Below are positions 9,590 to 19,560 of a stretch of DNA of 45,768 nucleotides, piece after piece; the first letter of the stretch is position 1; the number at the start of each line of letters is the position of its first letter. Under the pieces are notes generated by a model. It was not told the DNA's origin. It saw only the letters and a program-made list of their open reading frames with translations, and ran no database searches. The DNA is from a candidate division CPR3 bacterium GWF2_35_18 (lineage in GTDB: Bacteria > Patescibacteriota > CPR3 > GWF2-35-18): contig MESW01000001.1 of the NCBI GenBank assembly GCA_001771135.1, positions 1 to 45,768 on the forward strand, written 5' to 3'. The position numbers and the translations under genes were made by a program.

Positions 9590-12094
9590 CTCCATTTGTC
9601 CACTTTCATCGCGCGTCTTTTTCGCATTTACCTTCAAGGTATTCTGATTTGCTTTAAGTTTATAGAGAATTTCTTGGGCGCGTTTAATCACTGGAGCTGG
9701 AAGTCCAGCGAGCTTCGCTACTTCAATGCCATAGCTTTCCCACTCTGCTCCAGGAATAACTTTTTTTAAGAAAACAATCTCCCCTTTTTCTTTGGCAACC
9801 GCCATCTGCATATTCTTGATTTCTGAATATTTATCAGATAGAACGGTCAATTCATGATAATGAGTAGCAAACAAAGTTCGAGGTCTTTTATTCCTTTGTG
9901 AAAGAAGATACTCAATTACTGCCCAAGCAATACTCATGCCGTCAAAGGTAGATGTCCCTCTTCCCACTTCATCAAAAACAACTAAACTTTTACTGGTTGC
10001 GTTATTTAAAATATTCGCAGTTTCAATCATCTCCACGAGAAAAGTGCTTTGCCCTTCGGCTAAAGAATCTGAAGCTCCCACTCGGGTAAAAATCTGATCT
10101 GTAAGGGGAATGACTACTGAATCCGCCGGGACAAAAGATCCCATCTGTGCCATTAAAATAATCAAAGCTACCTGTCGTAAATAAGTTGATTTTCCAGACA
10201 TATTGGGACCAGTAATCAGAAGTAATAAAGAATCTTTTTCTGATATCACGGTATCGTTGGGAACAAATTGGGTATCAAGGATTAAACTCTCAACCACTGG
10301 ATGTCGACCGTTTTTAATAATGAGATCACCGTTAACTATCATCCGCGGCTTAGTATAGTTTTGAGCCTCAGCGATTTTGGATAAAGAAGTTAAACAATCA
10401 ATCTCTCCAACTCTTAAAGCAATCTCCTGTAAAATCGGTAAAAATTCCATAACCTTTTTTACGGTTTCGTTGAAAATCGTAAATTCAATTTTATTAATTT
10501 TTTCCTCAGCTTCAAAAACCTGAGATTCGCGGATCTTTAATTCTGGAATAATAAAGCGTTCGCTTGAAACCAAGGTTTGCTTCCTTACATAATTAGGAGG
10601 AACAAGGTGCATATTGGCTTTGGAAACTTCTATATAATAACCGTAAATTTTATTGGAATCGATTCTTAGTTTTTCAATTCCCGTTCTTTTACGTTCTTTT
10701 TCCTGAAGCGCATCTAAAAACTCTTTATCTCCCGAAAGTAACTGTCGTAAAGAATCGAGTTCAGCAGAAACACCCAACCTTACAAATCCACCTTCTCTTG
10801 TCGAAAACGGAGGATCTTCTTTAATTGTTTTCTCAATATAATTAATAAGCGGAATTATAAGCTTTATAAGTTTAAAAGGTAATTTGGGTTGAAGAATTTT
10901 TTCTTCAGCAAGTAACTGTGAAAGTTTAACCACATGTCGTAATGAATTTTTGAGTCCATCTAGGTCACGCGGTGAACCCAAAGAAAGTGACAAGCGAGAA
11001 ATTAATCTTTCAATATCAATAATCTCTTTTAAACTCGTTTCCACTTTTTGGCGAAAAGATTTTTTTTGAAGTAAGATCTCTACCGCATCCAAACGAGCAT
11101 TAATTTTTGACATGTCAGAAAGCGGTTGGCTTAACCATTTTCGCAGTAATCTTCCTCCCATAGCTGTGTGTGTCTGATCTAAAAGATTAAGTAATGAACC
11201 TTTTTTACTTTGACCTCTTACGGTTTTAAAAAGCTCAAGATTAGAAACTGTGGCACTATCGATTCTCAGATATTCATCTGAAAAATAGGAATCAATTTTC
11301 AGAAAATGCTGAAGCTCGCTTTTTTGAGTTTCTTTAAAATAAGTCAGTAAATTTGCTGCTGCTCCCAAGGCTAAAGGATAATTTTTAACCTCAATCCCAA
11401 AAGCTGATAAACTTTTTATTCGAAAATGGTTAAGAAGAATTTTATCACTATTTTCTACAACATGGCTCCAATCTTTCAGCATAAAGATATTCACATCTTC
11501 TTCAATCTTTGCCACCTTTAAAACATGCGGATTATCATAAAGAAGAGGCGGAAGAAGCAATTCTTTCGGTTGAACCTGACGGATCACCGAAGCCAGATCT
11601 TTTTCAAAAGAGGTAAATGACATTTCATGGATTTGGAAAATACCGGTTCCTAGATCTGCAAAAGCAAAACCCAAACTATTTTTATTTTGATTCACACATA
11701 AAAGAAAATTGTTTTCTTTCTTTTCTAAAAGTTTTTCATTTAAAACTGTTCCCGGGGTCACAATGCGAATTACTTCTCGCTCAACTAAACCTTTACTGTC
11801 ATTGGAATCAGTGGTTTGTTCCGCAATAGCGACTTTGTAACCAGCTTTAACAAGTTTGTTAATATAGTTTTCCGCAGCGTGATATGGCACTCCACACATC
11901 GGTATTTTTCCGTCCGCCCCACGCGAACGTTTGGTAAGAGTAATATTCATTAATTCCGAACCAACTTTGGCATCATCAAAGAACAGCTCATAAAAATCAC
12001 CCAAGCGGAAAAATAATAATGAATCCGGGGTTTTATCCTTAAGAGCTTGGTACTGTTGCAACATTGGAGTTTTAAACTGATTATCTAGGAACAT
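9581..12094 (-). CDS. mutS: DNA mismatch repair protein MutS
   Basis: [69 protein letters not shown]. Confidence 0.97.
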   Translation of the reverse strand: MFLDNQFKTPMLQQYQALKDKTPDSLLFFRLGDFYELFFDDAKVGSELMNITLTKRSRGADGKIPMCGVPYHAAENYINKLVKAGYKVAIAEQTTDSNDSKGLVEREVIRIVTPGTVLNEKLLEKKENNFLLCVNQNKNSLGFAFADLGTGIFQIHEMSFTSFEKDLASVIRQVQPKELLLPPLLYDNPHVLKVAKIEEDVNIFMLKDWSHVVENSDKILLNHFRIKSLSAFGIEVKNYPLALGAAANLLTYFKETQKSELQHFLKIDSYFSDEYLRIDSATVSNLELFKTVRGQSKKGSLLNLLDQTHTAMGGRLLRKWLSQPLSDMSKINARLDAVEILLQKKSFRQKVETSLKEIIDIERLISRLSLSLGSPRDLDGLKNSLRHVVKLSQLLAEEKILQPKLPFKLIKLIIPLINYIEKTIKEDPPFSTREGGFVRLGVSAELDSLRQLLSGDKEFLDALQEKERKRTGIEKLRIDSNKIYGYYIEVSKANMHLVPPNYVRKQTLVSSERFIIPELKIRESQVFEAEEKINKIEFTIFNETVKKVMEFLPILQEIALRVGEIDCLTSLSKIAEAQNYTKPRMIVNGDLIIKNGRHPVVESLILDTQFVPNDTVISEKDSLLLLITGPNMSGKSTYLRQVALIILMAQMGSFVPADSVVIPLTDQIFTRVGASDSLAEGQSTFLVEMIETANILNNATSKSLVVFDEVGRGTSTFDGMSIAWAVIEYLLSQRNKRPRTLFATHYHELTVLSDKYSEIKNMQMAVAKEKGEIVFLKKVIPGAEWESYGIEVAKLAGLPAPVIKRAQEILYKLKANQNTLKVNAKKTRDESGQMELI

Positions 12095-12179
12095 AGTCTT
12101 TTTACCTAATAACCGCTATTATACACATAAGACTCTTTTTTAAAAATAAGCTGGAAAAATAGAAAAGAAATTTAAAGTT

Positions 12180-12728
12180 TTAGGAACATTCTTCCCAAGT
12201 CACATCGTATTCATAATTTTCTTCACTTATAATATTCCACTTGATGTTCGCTTTACATTTAAAATATTCTACTCCGGAAGCAAAAATTCCCCCTAAATAG
12301 CCAACACTTAAGGGACTATTTTTAACGATAGCTTTAACATGATTTCCTCCAAGATCTTGAACTTGGAAATCAAATCCTTCTTCTTTCTGAATAATTGAAA
12401 CTGCTTTAGGAATTCCCATTACCGCTTTTTTTACATCAGTTGCCAGTAAAGCCATGATTGTTTTTCCTGCGATACTATTTATATATGTTCCAAACATCTT
12501 TTTCCCTAAACGAAAAAAACTTTCTTCACTTGAATCGCCAAACATAATTTCACAAACATATTTCTGTAGCTTCATTTTTTCTTCAAGAGGATACTTTCGA
12601 AAGGAATAATATTGAAGCGACCCATTTTTTATTTCGAGCAAATGTTTTCCCTCTGGTCCTTTTTCTTTTTCTACTAACTTAATGAGGTTTAGTATCGAAA
12701 ATCCAGTTGTAGTTCTTTGCATAGACAC
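12180..12728 (-). CDS. DUF2378-like protein
   Basis: 182 aa, soluble, general resemblance to the DUF2378 (myxobacterial paralogous family) pattern; SD agaaggag. Confidence 0.4.
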   Translation of the reverse strand: MSMQRTTTGFSILNLIKLVEKEKGPEGKHLLEIKNGSLQYYSFRKYPLEEKMKLQKYVCEIMFGDSSEESFFRLGKKMFGTYINSIAGKTIMALLATDVKKAVMGIPKAVSIIQKEEGFDFQVQDLGGNHVKAIVKNSPLSVGYLGGIFASGVEYFKCKANIKWNIISEENYEYDVTWEECS

Positions 12729-12840
12729 TCCTTCTATTTTATGATAACAAACTCCATCGAAGTTAACAATATAAATAAACTGGTTATGGTCAATATAAAA
12801 AATATTCTCTTCTTTCTAATATCCTGATACAATAAGCTCT

Positions 12841-14031
12841 ATGCAGTTTTTAAAAATAACATATCAGAATAATATCTGGAAATATTATGCTTTTGAGTTT
12901 TTCCGTCAGTTTTTCTTTGTAAGCGGAGTTCTCATCCCCTTTTTTACCGAATTCGGACATCTAGCTCAATCCCAAATCCAATTTACGCAATCATGGTTTA
13001 TGCTTTGGTTGTTTTTATTGGAAGTTCCTACCGGAGTTATTGCCGACTACTGGGGTCGCAAGTTTTCCCTGATTTTAGCCGGAGTAACTGTTACTGGTGC
13101 GGCTTTAATCTATGGAATCTTCCCCAATTTTTATGTATTTCTAGTAGGAGAGTTTTTCTTTGCTCTATCCGGAGCGCTCCGATCTGGAGCCAACGAAGCT
13201 TTTGTATATGATACTTTGAAAGAGCTTAAAAAAGAATCCGAAGCCAAAAAGGTTTTTGGAAGAGGCGATGCCTTTCGAAAAATTGCTATTGGTGTTTCCG
13301 CAATCATTGGAAGCTTCATCGCTAAATATTTTGGATTGCAGTATACCATGCTTTTTTCAATCTTTCCGATGATCATACAAACATTAATTGCCTTCACTTT
13401 TAAAGAACCTCCTCTTCACGATGTGGAAAAAGAATCACGACGATATCTGGATATTCTAAAAATTGGAGTAAATAATCTAATCCATAACAAAACCCTGAAA
13501 ATACTCGCAATTGATTCTACACTCGTTGCCTCTCTTGCTTATTTTGTCATCTGGCTTTACCAACGCAAACTGCTAGCGATAAATATTCCCGTAATTTATT
13601 TTGGATATTTCACTCTTTTTTTAGTTCTAATGGAAATTATTGTTGTAATCTTCCCTCACAAGATTGAAGCGATTTTGGGAGGCAAAAAGCGGTTATTAAC
13701 TTTTGGGTCGTGGGGAACAGCCATTACTTTCCTACTCGTTGGAATTTCTAACCACCCCTTTGCAATAGTTCTATTTCTTGCTTTTGCCGGAGGATTTGGT
13801 TTGACCAGACAGATTATTATGAGCTCTTACTTTAATAAACACATCTCTTCCAGTGAAAGAGCCACCACAATATCTGCGATTTCAATGTTACCGCAATTTA
13901 TTCTTTTTATTGTAAACCCGATCGTAGGTTTACTAGTTGACTGGAATTTAAATTATACTTTTATTATTCTTGGTATAACTGGAGTGTTCATCGCTATCTT
14001 TTCTCAGGTGGAAGAAAAAATGTTGCTGTAA
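12841..14031 (+). CDS. MFS transporter
   Basis: 396 aa, about 12 hydrophobic segments; EVPTGVIADYWGRKFSLILAG motif between TM2 and TM3. Confidence 0.88.
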   Translation: MQFLKITYQNNIWKYYAFEFFRQFFFVSGVLIPFFTEFGHLAQSQIQFTQSWFMLWLFLLEVPTGVIADYWGRKFSLILAGVTVTGAALIYGIFPNFYVFLVGEFFFALSGALRSGANEAFVYDTLKELKKESEAKKVFGRGDAFRKIAIGVSAIIGSFIAKYFGLQYTMLFSIFPMIIQTLIAFTFKEPPLHDVEKESRRYLDILKIGVNNLIHNKTLKILAIDSTLVASLAYFVIWLYQRKLLAINIPVIYFGYFTLFLVLMEIIVVIFPHKIEAILGGKKRLLTFGSWGTAITFLLVGISNHPFAIVLFLAFAGGFGLTRQIIMSSYFNKHISSSERATTISAISMLPQFILFIVNPIVGLLVDWNLNYTFIILGITGVFIAIFSQVEEKMLL

Positions 14032-14067
14032 GTAGTTTATTGACTCATTATCTGTTAGAATTTAATT

Positions 14068-14904
14068 ATGTTATCTGTTCATCCTCAAAAATTATCAGAG
14101 CTTTACCCTTCACTAGCCTCAACAAATGGGTTAAGAGCTGCTTCGGCTGAATTATCTGCTCACCTTGATCCTCAATCTCCTCTATCGGAAATGCTCGCGC
14201 TCACTATGGATCAAACGGTAAATATTATTGGAAAACTGGAAAAAACAATCGAAGAAAACGGCTTGGAAGCGGAAACACCTCAAAATCCAATGCTTCCAGA
14301 ACAGCTTACAATTTCCAGAATTAATGGAGTAAAAAAGGGATTACATAGTGTTGATGAATTTTTGAATGGAGATGCCTACAAAGCTCATCCAAAATTGAGA
14401 AATACTTTTCACCTCAGAGAATCTGATTCCAATTTAGCCCCAGCTCTTCAAATATCATATAATAATCTTGATCTGCCTGAATTTAATTTTATTGAACCAG
14501 ATTGGTATGGTTTAACTCTACTAGAACTTAAACAAGCATTAACTCAAGCTGATAATACTAGTCGCGCTCAACAAAGTGCAGAAGTAAGATTTGATAAAAA
14601 TGAACAACGCCTCCAGGGAGTAACCTCTACCTGGGAAAGAGTCTCTCCGGGAACTATAAAAATCGCATGGGGATCTCTAACTGGTAATAACTTTATTCCT
14701 CATGATACACATCTAGAAATTAATATTGCCTACAGTGCACAGCACGGTTATGTAGGAATTCCGAAATTTGTGGTTGAAACCGAAGAAAGTAGAGAAAAGG
14801 GAATTGATATTGTTGTCGAAGGAGAACCATTTCCTTTAAATACTTTAAATGGTATTCCTGCTCCAAATTTGAATAAAATGATTACCGAAAAACTAAAGAT
14901 ATAA
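14068..14904 (+). CDS. Hypothetical protein, upstream partner of heliorhodopsin
   Basis: 278-aa ORF ending 20 nt before the heliorhodopsin start; no family recognised. Confidence 0.7.
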   Translation: MLSVHPQKLSELYPSLASTNGLRAASAELSAHLDPQSPLSEMLALTMDQTVNIIGKLEKTIEENGLEAETPQNPMLPEQLTISRINGVKKGLHSVDEFLNGDAYKAHPKLRNTFHLRESDSNLAPALQISYNNLDLPEFNFIEPDWYGLTLLELKQALTQADNTSRAQQSAEVRFDKNEQRLQGVTSTWERVSPGTIKIAWGSLTGNNFIPHDTHLEINIAYSAQHGYVGIPKFVVETEESREKGIDIVVEGEPFPLNTLNGIPAPNLNKMITEKLKI

Positions 14905-14924
14905 ACTAATAAAGGGGGTTTTAT

Positions 14925-15704
14925 ATGTCCCAAGAAAAAGTTGATCTAATCTTTCATAAACTCCGAATTTTTAATGCAGTAATGGGGCTTTTTCATTTTA
15001 TTCAAGGTTCTCTGATGCTTTATCTATCAAATGATTTTACACTCCCTGTAACCTCTTCATATTTAAGTTTTGATCTAAATACCAAAGCAATTACCACTGC
15101 CCACAAAATTATTGCGGAATGGAGAATCGGACCGCTTGTGGCTGCTTTTTTATTTATTTCTGCTCTCGCTCACTTTCTACTTTCTACAGTTCTCTATTCC
15201 TGGTATGTAAAAAATCTTAAAAGAAATATTAACTCCGCCCGTTGGATAGAATATGCATTTTCTTCTTCACTCATGATTGTGGTAATTGGAATGCTCGTAG
15301 GAATGTATGATTTATCTAGCTTGATCCTTATTTTTTCACTTAACGGTATGATGAATCTTTTTGGACTTATGATGGAACTCCACAATCAAAAAACCGAAAA
15401 AACAAATTGGACATCATTCATATTTGGCTGTATCGCGGGAATCGTTCCCTGGATTACAATTTATCTCTATTTTTCCGGAGCCGTGGCTTCTGTTGGAGAT
15501 GTGATTCCCAAGTTTGTATATGGAATCCTGATTTCAATTTTCGTTTTCTTTAATATCTTTGCAATTAATATGTTACTGCAGTACAAAAAAGTTGGAAAAT
15601 GGAAAAATTATCTTTTTGGTGAAATGATGTATATTGTTTTGAGTTTGGTGGCAAAATCCGCTCTAGCTTGGCAGATATTTTCCGGAACATTAAGACCACA
15701 ATAA
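14925..15704 (+). CDS. Heliorhodopsin
   Basis: SARWIEYAFSSSLMIVVIG (TM3 with Glu counterion), FGCIAGIVPWI, FVYGILISIFVFFN, GKWKNYLFGE, LSLVAKSALAWQIFSGTL (TM7 retinal Lys, codon 15654-15656); SD aaaggggg. Confidence 0.95.
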   Translation: MSQEKVDLIFHKLRIFNAVMGLFHFIQGSLMLYLSNDFTLPVTSSYLSFDLNTKAITTAHKIIAEWRIGPLVAAFLFISALAHFLLSTVLYSWYVKNLKRNINSARWIEYAFSSSLMIVVIGMLVGMYDLSSLILIFSLNGMMNLFGLMMELHNQKTEKTNWTSFIFGCIAGIVPWITIYLYFSGAVASVGDVIPKFVYGILISIFVFFNIFAINMLLQYKKVGKWKNYLFGEMMYIVLSLVAKSALAWQIFSGTLRPQ

Positions 15705-15855
15705 GAATATAGGTTCCAACAATAATCACTTTTACAAAGCGGTAGTGTCTAGGGATTAAAATCAGTAATTAAAATATAAAAGAAGTTTAAACTGGTTTGT
15801 ATCCTAAAACTTTCTTCACTTTTTCGCTGATAAATTCTAGTTATACTGATTTTTC

Positions 15856-17562
15856 CTACCAGCTTCCGCCGCCACCGCCTCCTCCTCCACCGCCCGAAAA
15901 TCCACCACCACCCGAAAACCCTGATGAAAAACCAGAGCTAGACCTTGAAGAAGAGTATGGAACTCCGCTCATCGTTTCCGCAGCTTTAGTGAAATTCGTC
16001 AGGTTCGTGACAAACATGAGTGGAAGTAAACCAGTTGTATCTCCTTGATACCAAGCTACGTTTTCCGGAATCTGCAAATCTTTAAATTTCTCTGCCCAGA
16101 CTTTCGCGACTCCAAAAGCAATTGCATAAGGAAGAAGCTTTTCAAAAAAATACCAATTCTTTTCCTGAAACTCTAGCTGCCGATCTTGTGATTCTAGGAA
16201 TCTTTTTAAAGCTAACGACTCTTCTTTTTTCTCGGCTCCAAGAACTGTGCGCTTGGGCATTATTCTTGAAAAAATCAGAAATAAAATTCCCAGGAAAAAA
16301 TTGAAAACAAAGAAACAAACGATTCCGATCACGGTGTAAACAGTTCGTGTCGTTTCTGGATTGTTTTCGAAATACCCTTTATCTTTCATATTTTTGTAGA
16401 GAAAATCTTTACCCTTTTTAACCGCGGTATAGAATTTATTTTCTAATGAGGTAATCGTTGCCTCCGTCTTCTCTCCTTTAAAAATACCATCGTAAATATC
16501 CTGTTCAAACTCGGTTAGCTTCGAAGTATCTTTGTCTGTTTTTTTCACAAACTTGTAATCTTTACTCCCTTTACCGGTTTTTTCGATAACCATATACCCT
16601 TTAATTGCGAGGGATAATATCGTCGCAGAGATGTCACGCGGATCGATTTTTTCATCAGTAAGCAGACCTACTTCAGCCGGAATCATCTCCCTACCATCCA
16701 CATGTTTGGCTATATCAAACCACGCTCGGGGACCAGGATTGACTTTGGGATCTCTTCCCTTTTTCCACCAAATAATAAGTAATATTAAAGGCAGAATAAA
16801 ATACATAAATAGAAGACCGAAAAGTGCGATATACGCTAAAATATCATCAAAGATACTGGGTTTATATTCGGTAGGTTCGATTTTGGCAACAATTGCGGTG
16901 GGAAAACCAATCACAATCGAAAGATTTTCCGCGTTTCCTAAAGCTCCGCTAGTATTAAAACGAAATTCGTGGGATCCTTTAACTCCATAACAGTTCTGTG
17001 CTTTGGAATCTAAAGTTCCGGTATAACATTTCAAATAAACATCCGTTTGTGTAATCGATGCTGGCAATTTAACTGTCGCCGTCACGCTACTAGCAACAAC
17101 TTCCCATTCGGTTCCATTTACATTCCAATATAATTCATCATGATCTTCAAAATAGGTTAAAGCTCCCCTTACTGTATAACTAATCACATAGGTATGAATT
17201 CCAGTTAGAGTAATATCAGCATCCCCAATTTTTATAATCGCCTTTTCGCGAGTAGAATCATCTGAATAAGTTAGACTTTTGCCATTTTCATCCGTCACAC
17301 TTTTCAATTCAAAATCCATGATAAATACTTTCTCATCACTATTTTCTTTAACAAGCGGAATATTTCGATAAATCCCATGTCTTTCTGTATATCCAAAGTC
17401 ATAAACGATCGTTTCTTTCATATCCACACTTCCATCAAGATTGACAGTCGCTTCTGTATTGAATGAGTTAATTGTCTCTGCTGCCGAAACTGGTATTGTA
17501 AAAGCAACCACAAAAAGAAAAATAAAGGAAAAAAGGAAAGAAAGAATGAGTTTTTTTGGCAT
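15856..17562 (-). CDS. DUF2207 domain membrane protein with Gly-rich C-terminus
   Basis: Signal peptide, DFGYTERHGIYRNIPL, TM helices, terminal SGGGGFSGGGGGGGGGGSW. Confidence 0.88.
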   Translation of the reverse strand: MPKKLILSFLFSFIFLFVVAFTIPVSAAETINSFNTEATVNLDGSVDMKETIVYDFGYTERHGIYRNIPLVKENSDEKVFIMDFELKSVTDENGKSLTYSDDSTREKAIIKIGDADITLTGIHTYVISYTVRGALTYFEDHDELYWNVNGTEWEVVASSVTATVKLPASITQTDVYLKCYTGTLDSKAQNCYGVKGSHEFRFNTSGALGNAENLSIVIGFPTAIVAKIEPTEYKPSIFDDILAYIALFGLLFMYFILPLILLIIWWKKGRDPKVNPGPRAWFDIAKHVDGREMIPAEVGLLTDEKIDPRDISATILSLAIKGYMVIEKTGKGSKDYKFVKKTDKDTSKLTEFEQDIYDGIFKGEKTEATITSLENKFYTAVKKGKDFLYKNMKDKGYFENNPETTRTVYTVIGIVCFFVFNFFLGILFLIFSRIMPKRTVLGAEKKEESLALKRFLESQDRQLEFQEKNWYFFEKLLPYAIAFGVAKVWAEKFKDLQIPENVAWYQGDTTGLLPLMFVTNLTNFTKAAETMSGVPYSSSRSSSGFSSGFSGGGGFSGGGGGGGGGGSW

Positions 17563-17734
17563 AGGTTTTAGTAAATTAATAGTTTAAATATATCTTAAGC
17601 TAGATAAATTGAATTGACAAGACAAATTGTGTAATATACTCAATTTCCTCTGCTTTACAATTAAAGTAGTTGAGTGTTATCCATGTAACAACATGATAAA
17701 TTGCAAATTGGAGTTATCTGGATATAATGTAAAT

Positions 17735-19024
17735 ATGAATAAACTGAAACAACTTTTTTGGTATCTTTTTCATCACCGGATTAAAGTCCTTTTTTTCTGG
17801 AGTGTTTTGGCTACCGGAGTATTTGTCTTTCTAGGAATCTACCTCTGGTATCTTCATAACAAAATCAACTTTAATGAAATCGACATTAAAAGTCTCAATA
17901 CAAAATTTGAACAGTATCAACTTGGTTACGAAAATTTTCTTTTTTCAGATCACCTTAATACCTTGGAAAATTTGAAATTAAATCAGGTGAAAGGAACCAT
18001 TGAAACAGAGCTAGAAAGAGTCAGAGGAGAAGATTCTGCAGAGAAACTCGCAAAGATTGAAGAGATCTATTCTCTCTACCAAACTTTTATTGATAAAACC
18101 CAACGCAATCAAGGAGTCAGCATCTCTGTAACGGAGATGACCGATAAGATTGATGATTGGGGAAAAAAGCTTCTAAATCAGGATTATGATGCCTTAAATC
18201 AAGAAATTGTTAGCGCCAATTCTACTCTTGACTCTAGTTATCAAGGATATCTAGCCTCGCTAGTTCCGGTTGTTATCCCAACTCAACCGTCACAACCATC
18301 ACAACCTACGATACCCGTGAGCACCGAAGGTTACAGCTTTCAAGTAACTGCAACTATCCGTGGCAATTTCAGTACCTACCTAATCAAAATGCCGCTTTCC
18401 AAAGTGACCGTAAAAACTGTTACGGCCAACTCTTCCGATTGCACGAATAACTGTCCCACCAAAACTCTGGCTGAATATATTAGTGAAAACCAAGCATATG
18501 CGGGTATGAATGGTACTTATTTCTGTCCACCTGACTATGCCTCATGTGCTGGGAAAACTAACTCCTATGACTTTGCGGTTTATAATTCCAATTTGGGAAA
18601 ATGGTTGAATCAGCATGCTTTAGGTTGGGATAGTACTGGATTTGCTGGATTCAATGGCTCTACTCCCGTCTTTGCTCAAAAATCAAACCAATACGGAAAC
18701 TCGGGAGTAACCGCTGGAATTACCAACTTTCCTTCCCTAGTAGTCACAAATAGCGAAGTTACGGTTGATGAATCGAAACTTACCTCATATCAAAAAGATG
18801 TCAAAGGAATCAGAGGAGCAATTGGGGCTGACGACAGTAATGTTTACCTCGTTCTTATTAGTAATGCGAATGTTACAGACCTTGGTTATGTGATGAAAGC
18901 TTTGGGCGCTAAAAATGCCTTAAATCTTGATGGTGGTGGTTCGGCCGCCATGTACATCGGAGGAAGCTACAAAGTTGGACCTGGCCGTCGTCTTCCAAAT
19001 GCAGTTGTTTTAGTAAAAAAATAA
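17735..19024 (+). CDS. Phosphodiester glycosidase (NAGPA/DUF2233-like) exported protein with N-terminal TM and coiled coil
   Basis: NGTYFCPPDYASC, RGAIGADDSNVYLVLI, NALNLDGGGSAAMYIGG; start chosen at ATG 17735 rather than the ORF start at 17627. Confidence 0.82.
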   Translation: MNKLKQLFWYLFHHRIKVLFFWSVLATGVFVFLGIYLWYLHNKINFNEIDIKSLNTKFEQYQLGYENFLFSDHLNTLENLKLNQVKGTIETELERVRGEDSAEKLAKIEEIYSLYQTFIDKTQRNQGVSISVTEMTDKIDDWGKKLLNQDYDALNQEIVSANSTLDSSYQGYLASLVPVVIPTQPSQPSQPTIPVSTEGYSFQVTATIRGNFSTYLIKMPLSKVTVKTVTANSSDCTNNCPTKTLAEYISENQAYAGMNGTYFCPPDYASCAGKTNSYDFAVYNSNLGKWLNQHALGWDSTGFAGFNGSTPVFAQKSNQYGNSGVTAGITNFPSLVVTNSEVTVDESKLTSYQKDVKGIRGAIGADDSNVYLVLISNANVTDLGYVMKALGAKNALNLDGGGSAAMYIGGSYKVGPGRRLPNAVVLVKK

Positions 19025-19041
19025 TTTTATGAGGAAAAAGT

Positions 19042-19554
19042 ATGACTAAAAATTTTACCAAAGATCTTTCTGATATCTCAATAACTCATCACCGAATCAA
19101 AAGTCTGAAAGCTCGAGAGAATGAACGACGAAAGTTTTCAGAAAGACTCGCTGATTTTATGACTGCGAAGTTTGGAACTATTTGGTTTCTTACCTTAAAC
19201 GCGTTGATATTTATACTCTGGATATTAATTAACAACGACTTCTTTTCTTTTATCAAACCTTTTGACCGTTATCCATTTCATTTTTTAACTTTTATGGTGT
19301 CACTCGAAGCAATCATTCTTTCAATCTTTGTCTTAATCTCTCAAAACCGGGCGTCAAAGGTAAATGATCTTCGTGAAGAAATTGACCTTCAGATTGATAT
19401 TATTGCGGAGCAAGAGCTGAAAAGACTCACAAAGCTTTTAATTATATTGATGGAAAAACAGGGAATCAAGGTTGATGAAAAAGCTCTTTTAGAAGATCTC
19501 GATAAAGAAACAGATACTGCTAATATCGAACGAAAACTCGAAAAACAGGTGTAG
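19042..19554 (+). CDS. DUF1003 family membrane protein
   Basis: ADFMTAKFGTIWFLTLNALIFILWILIN, FDRYPFHFLTFMVSLEAIILSIFVLISQNR. Confidence 0.85.
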   Translation: MTKNFTKDLSDISITHHRIKSLKARENERRKFSERLADFMTAKFGTIWFLTLNALIFILWILINNDFFSFIKPFDRYPFHFLTFMVSLEAIILSIFVLISQNRASKVNDLREEIDLQIDIIAEQELKRLTKLLIILMEKQGIKVDEKALLEDLDKETDTANIERKLEKQV

Positions 19555-19560
19555 AAAATT

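Noticed and set aside
12993-13211. 72-aa plus-strand ORF inside the MFS gene
   Set aside because: Out-of-frame overlap within a well-supported CDS
15797-16048. Plus-strand 83-aa ORF with a poly-proline run
   Set aside because: It is antisense to the Gly-rich C-terminus of the DUF2207 gene; the proline run mirrors GGN codons
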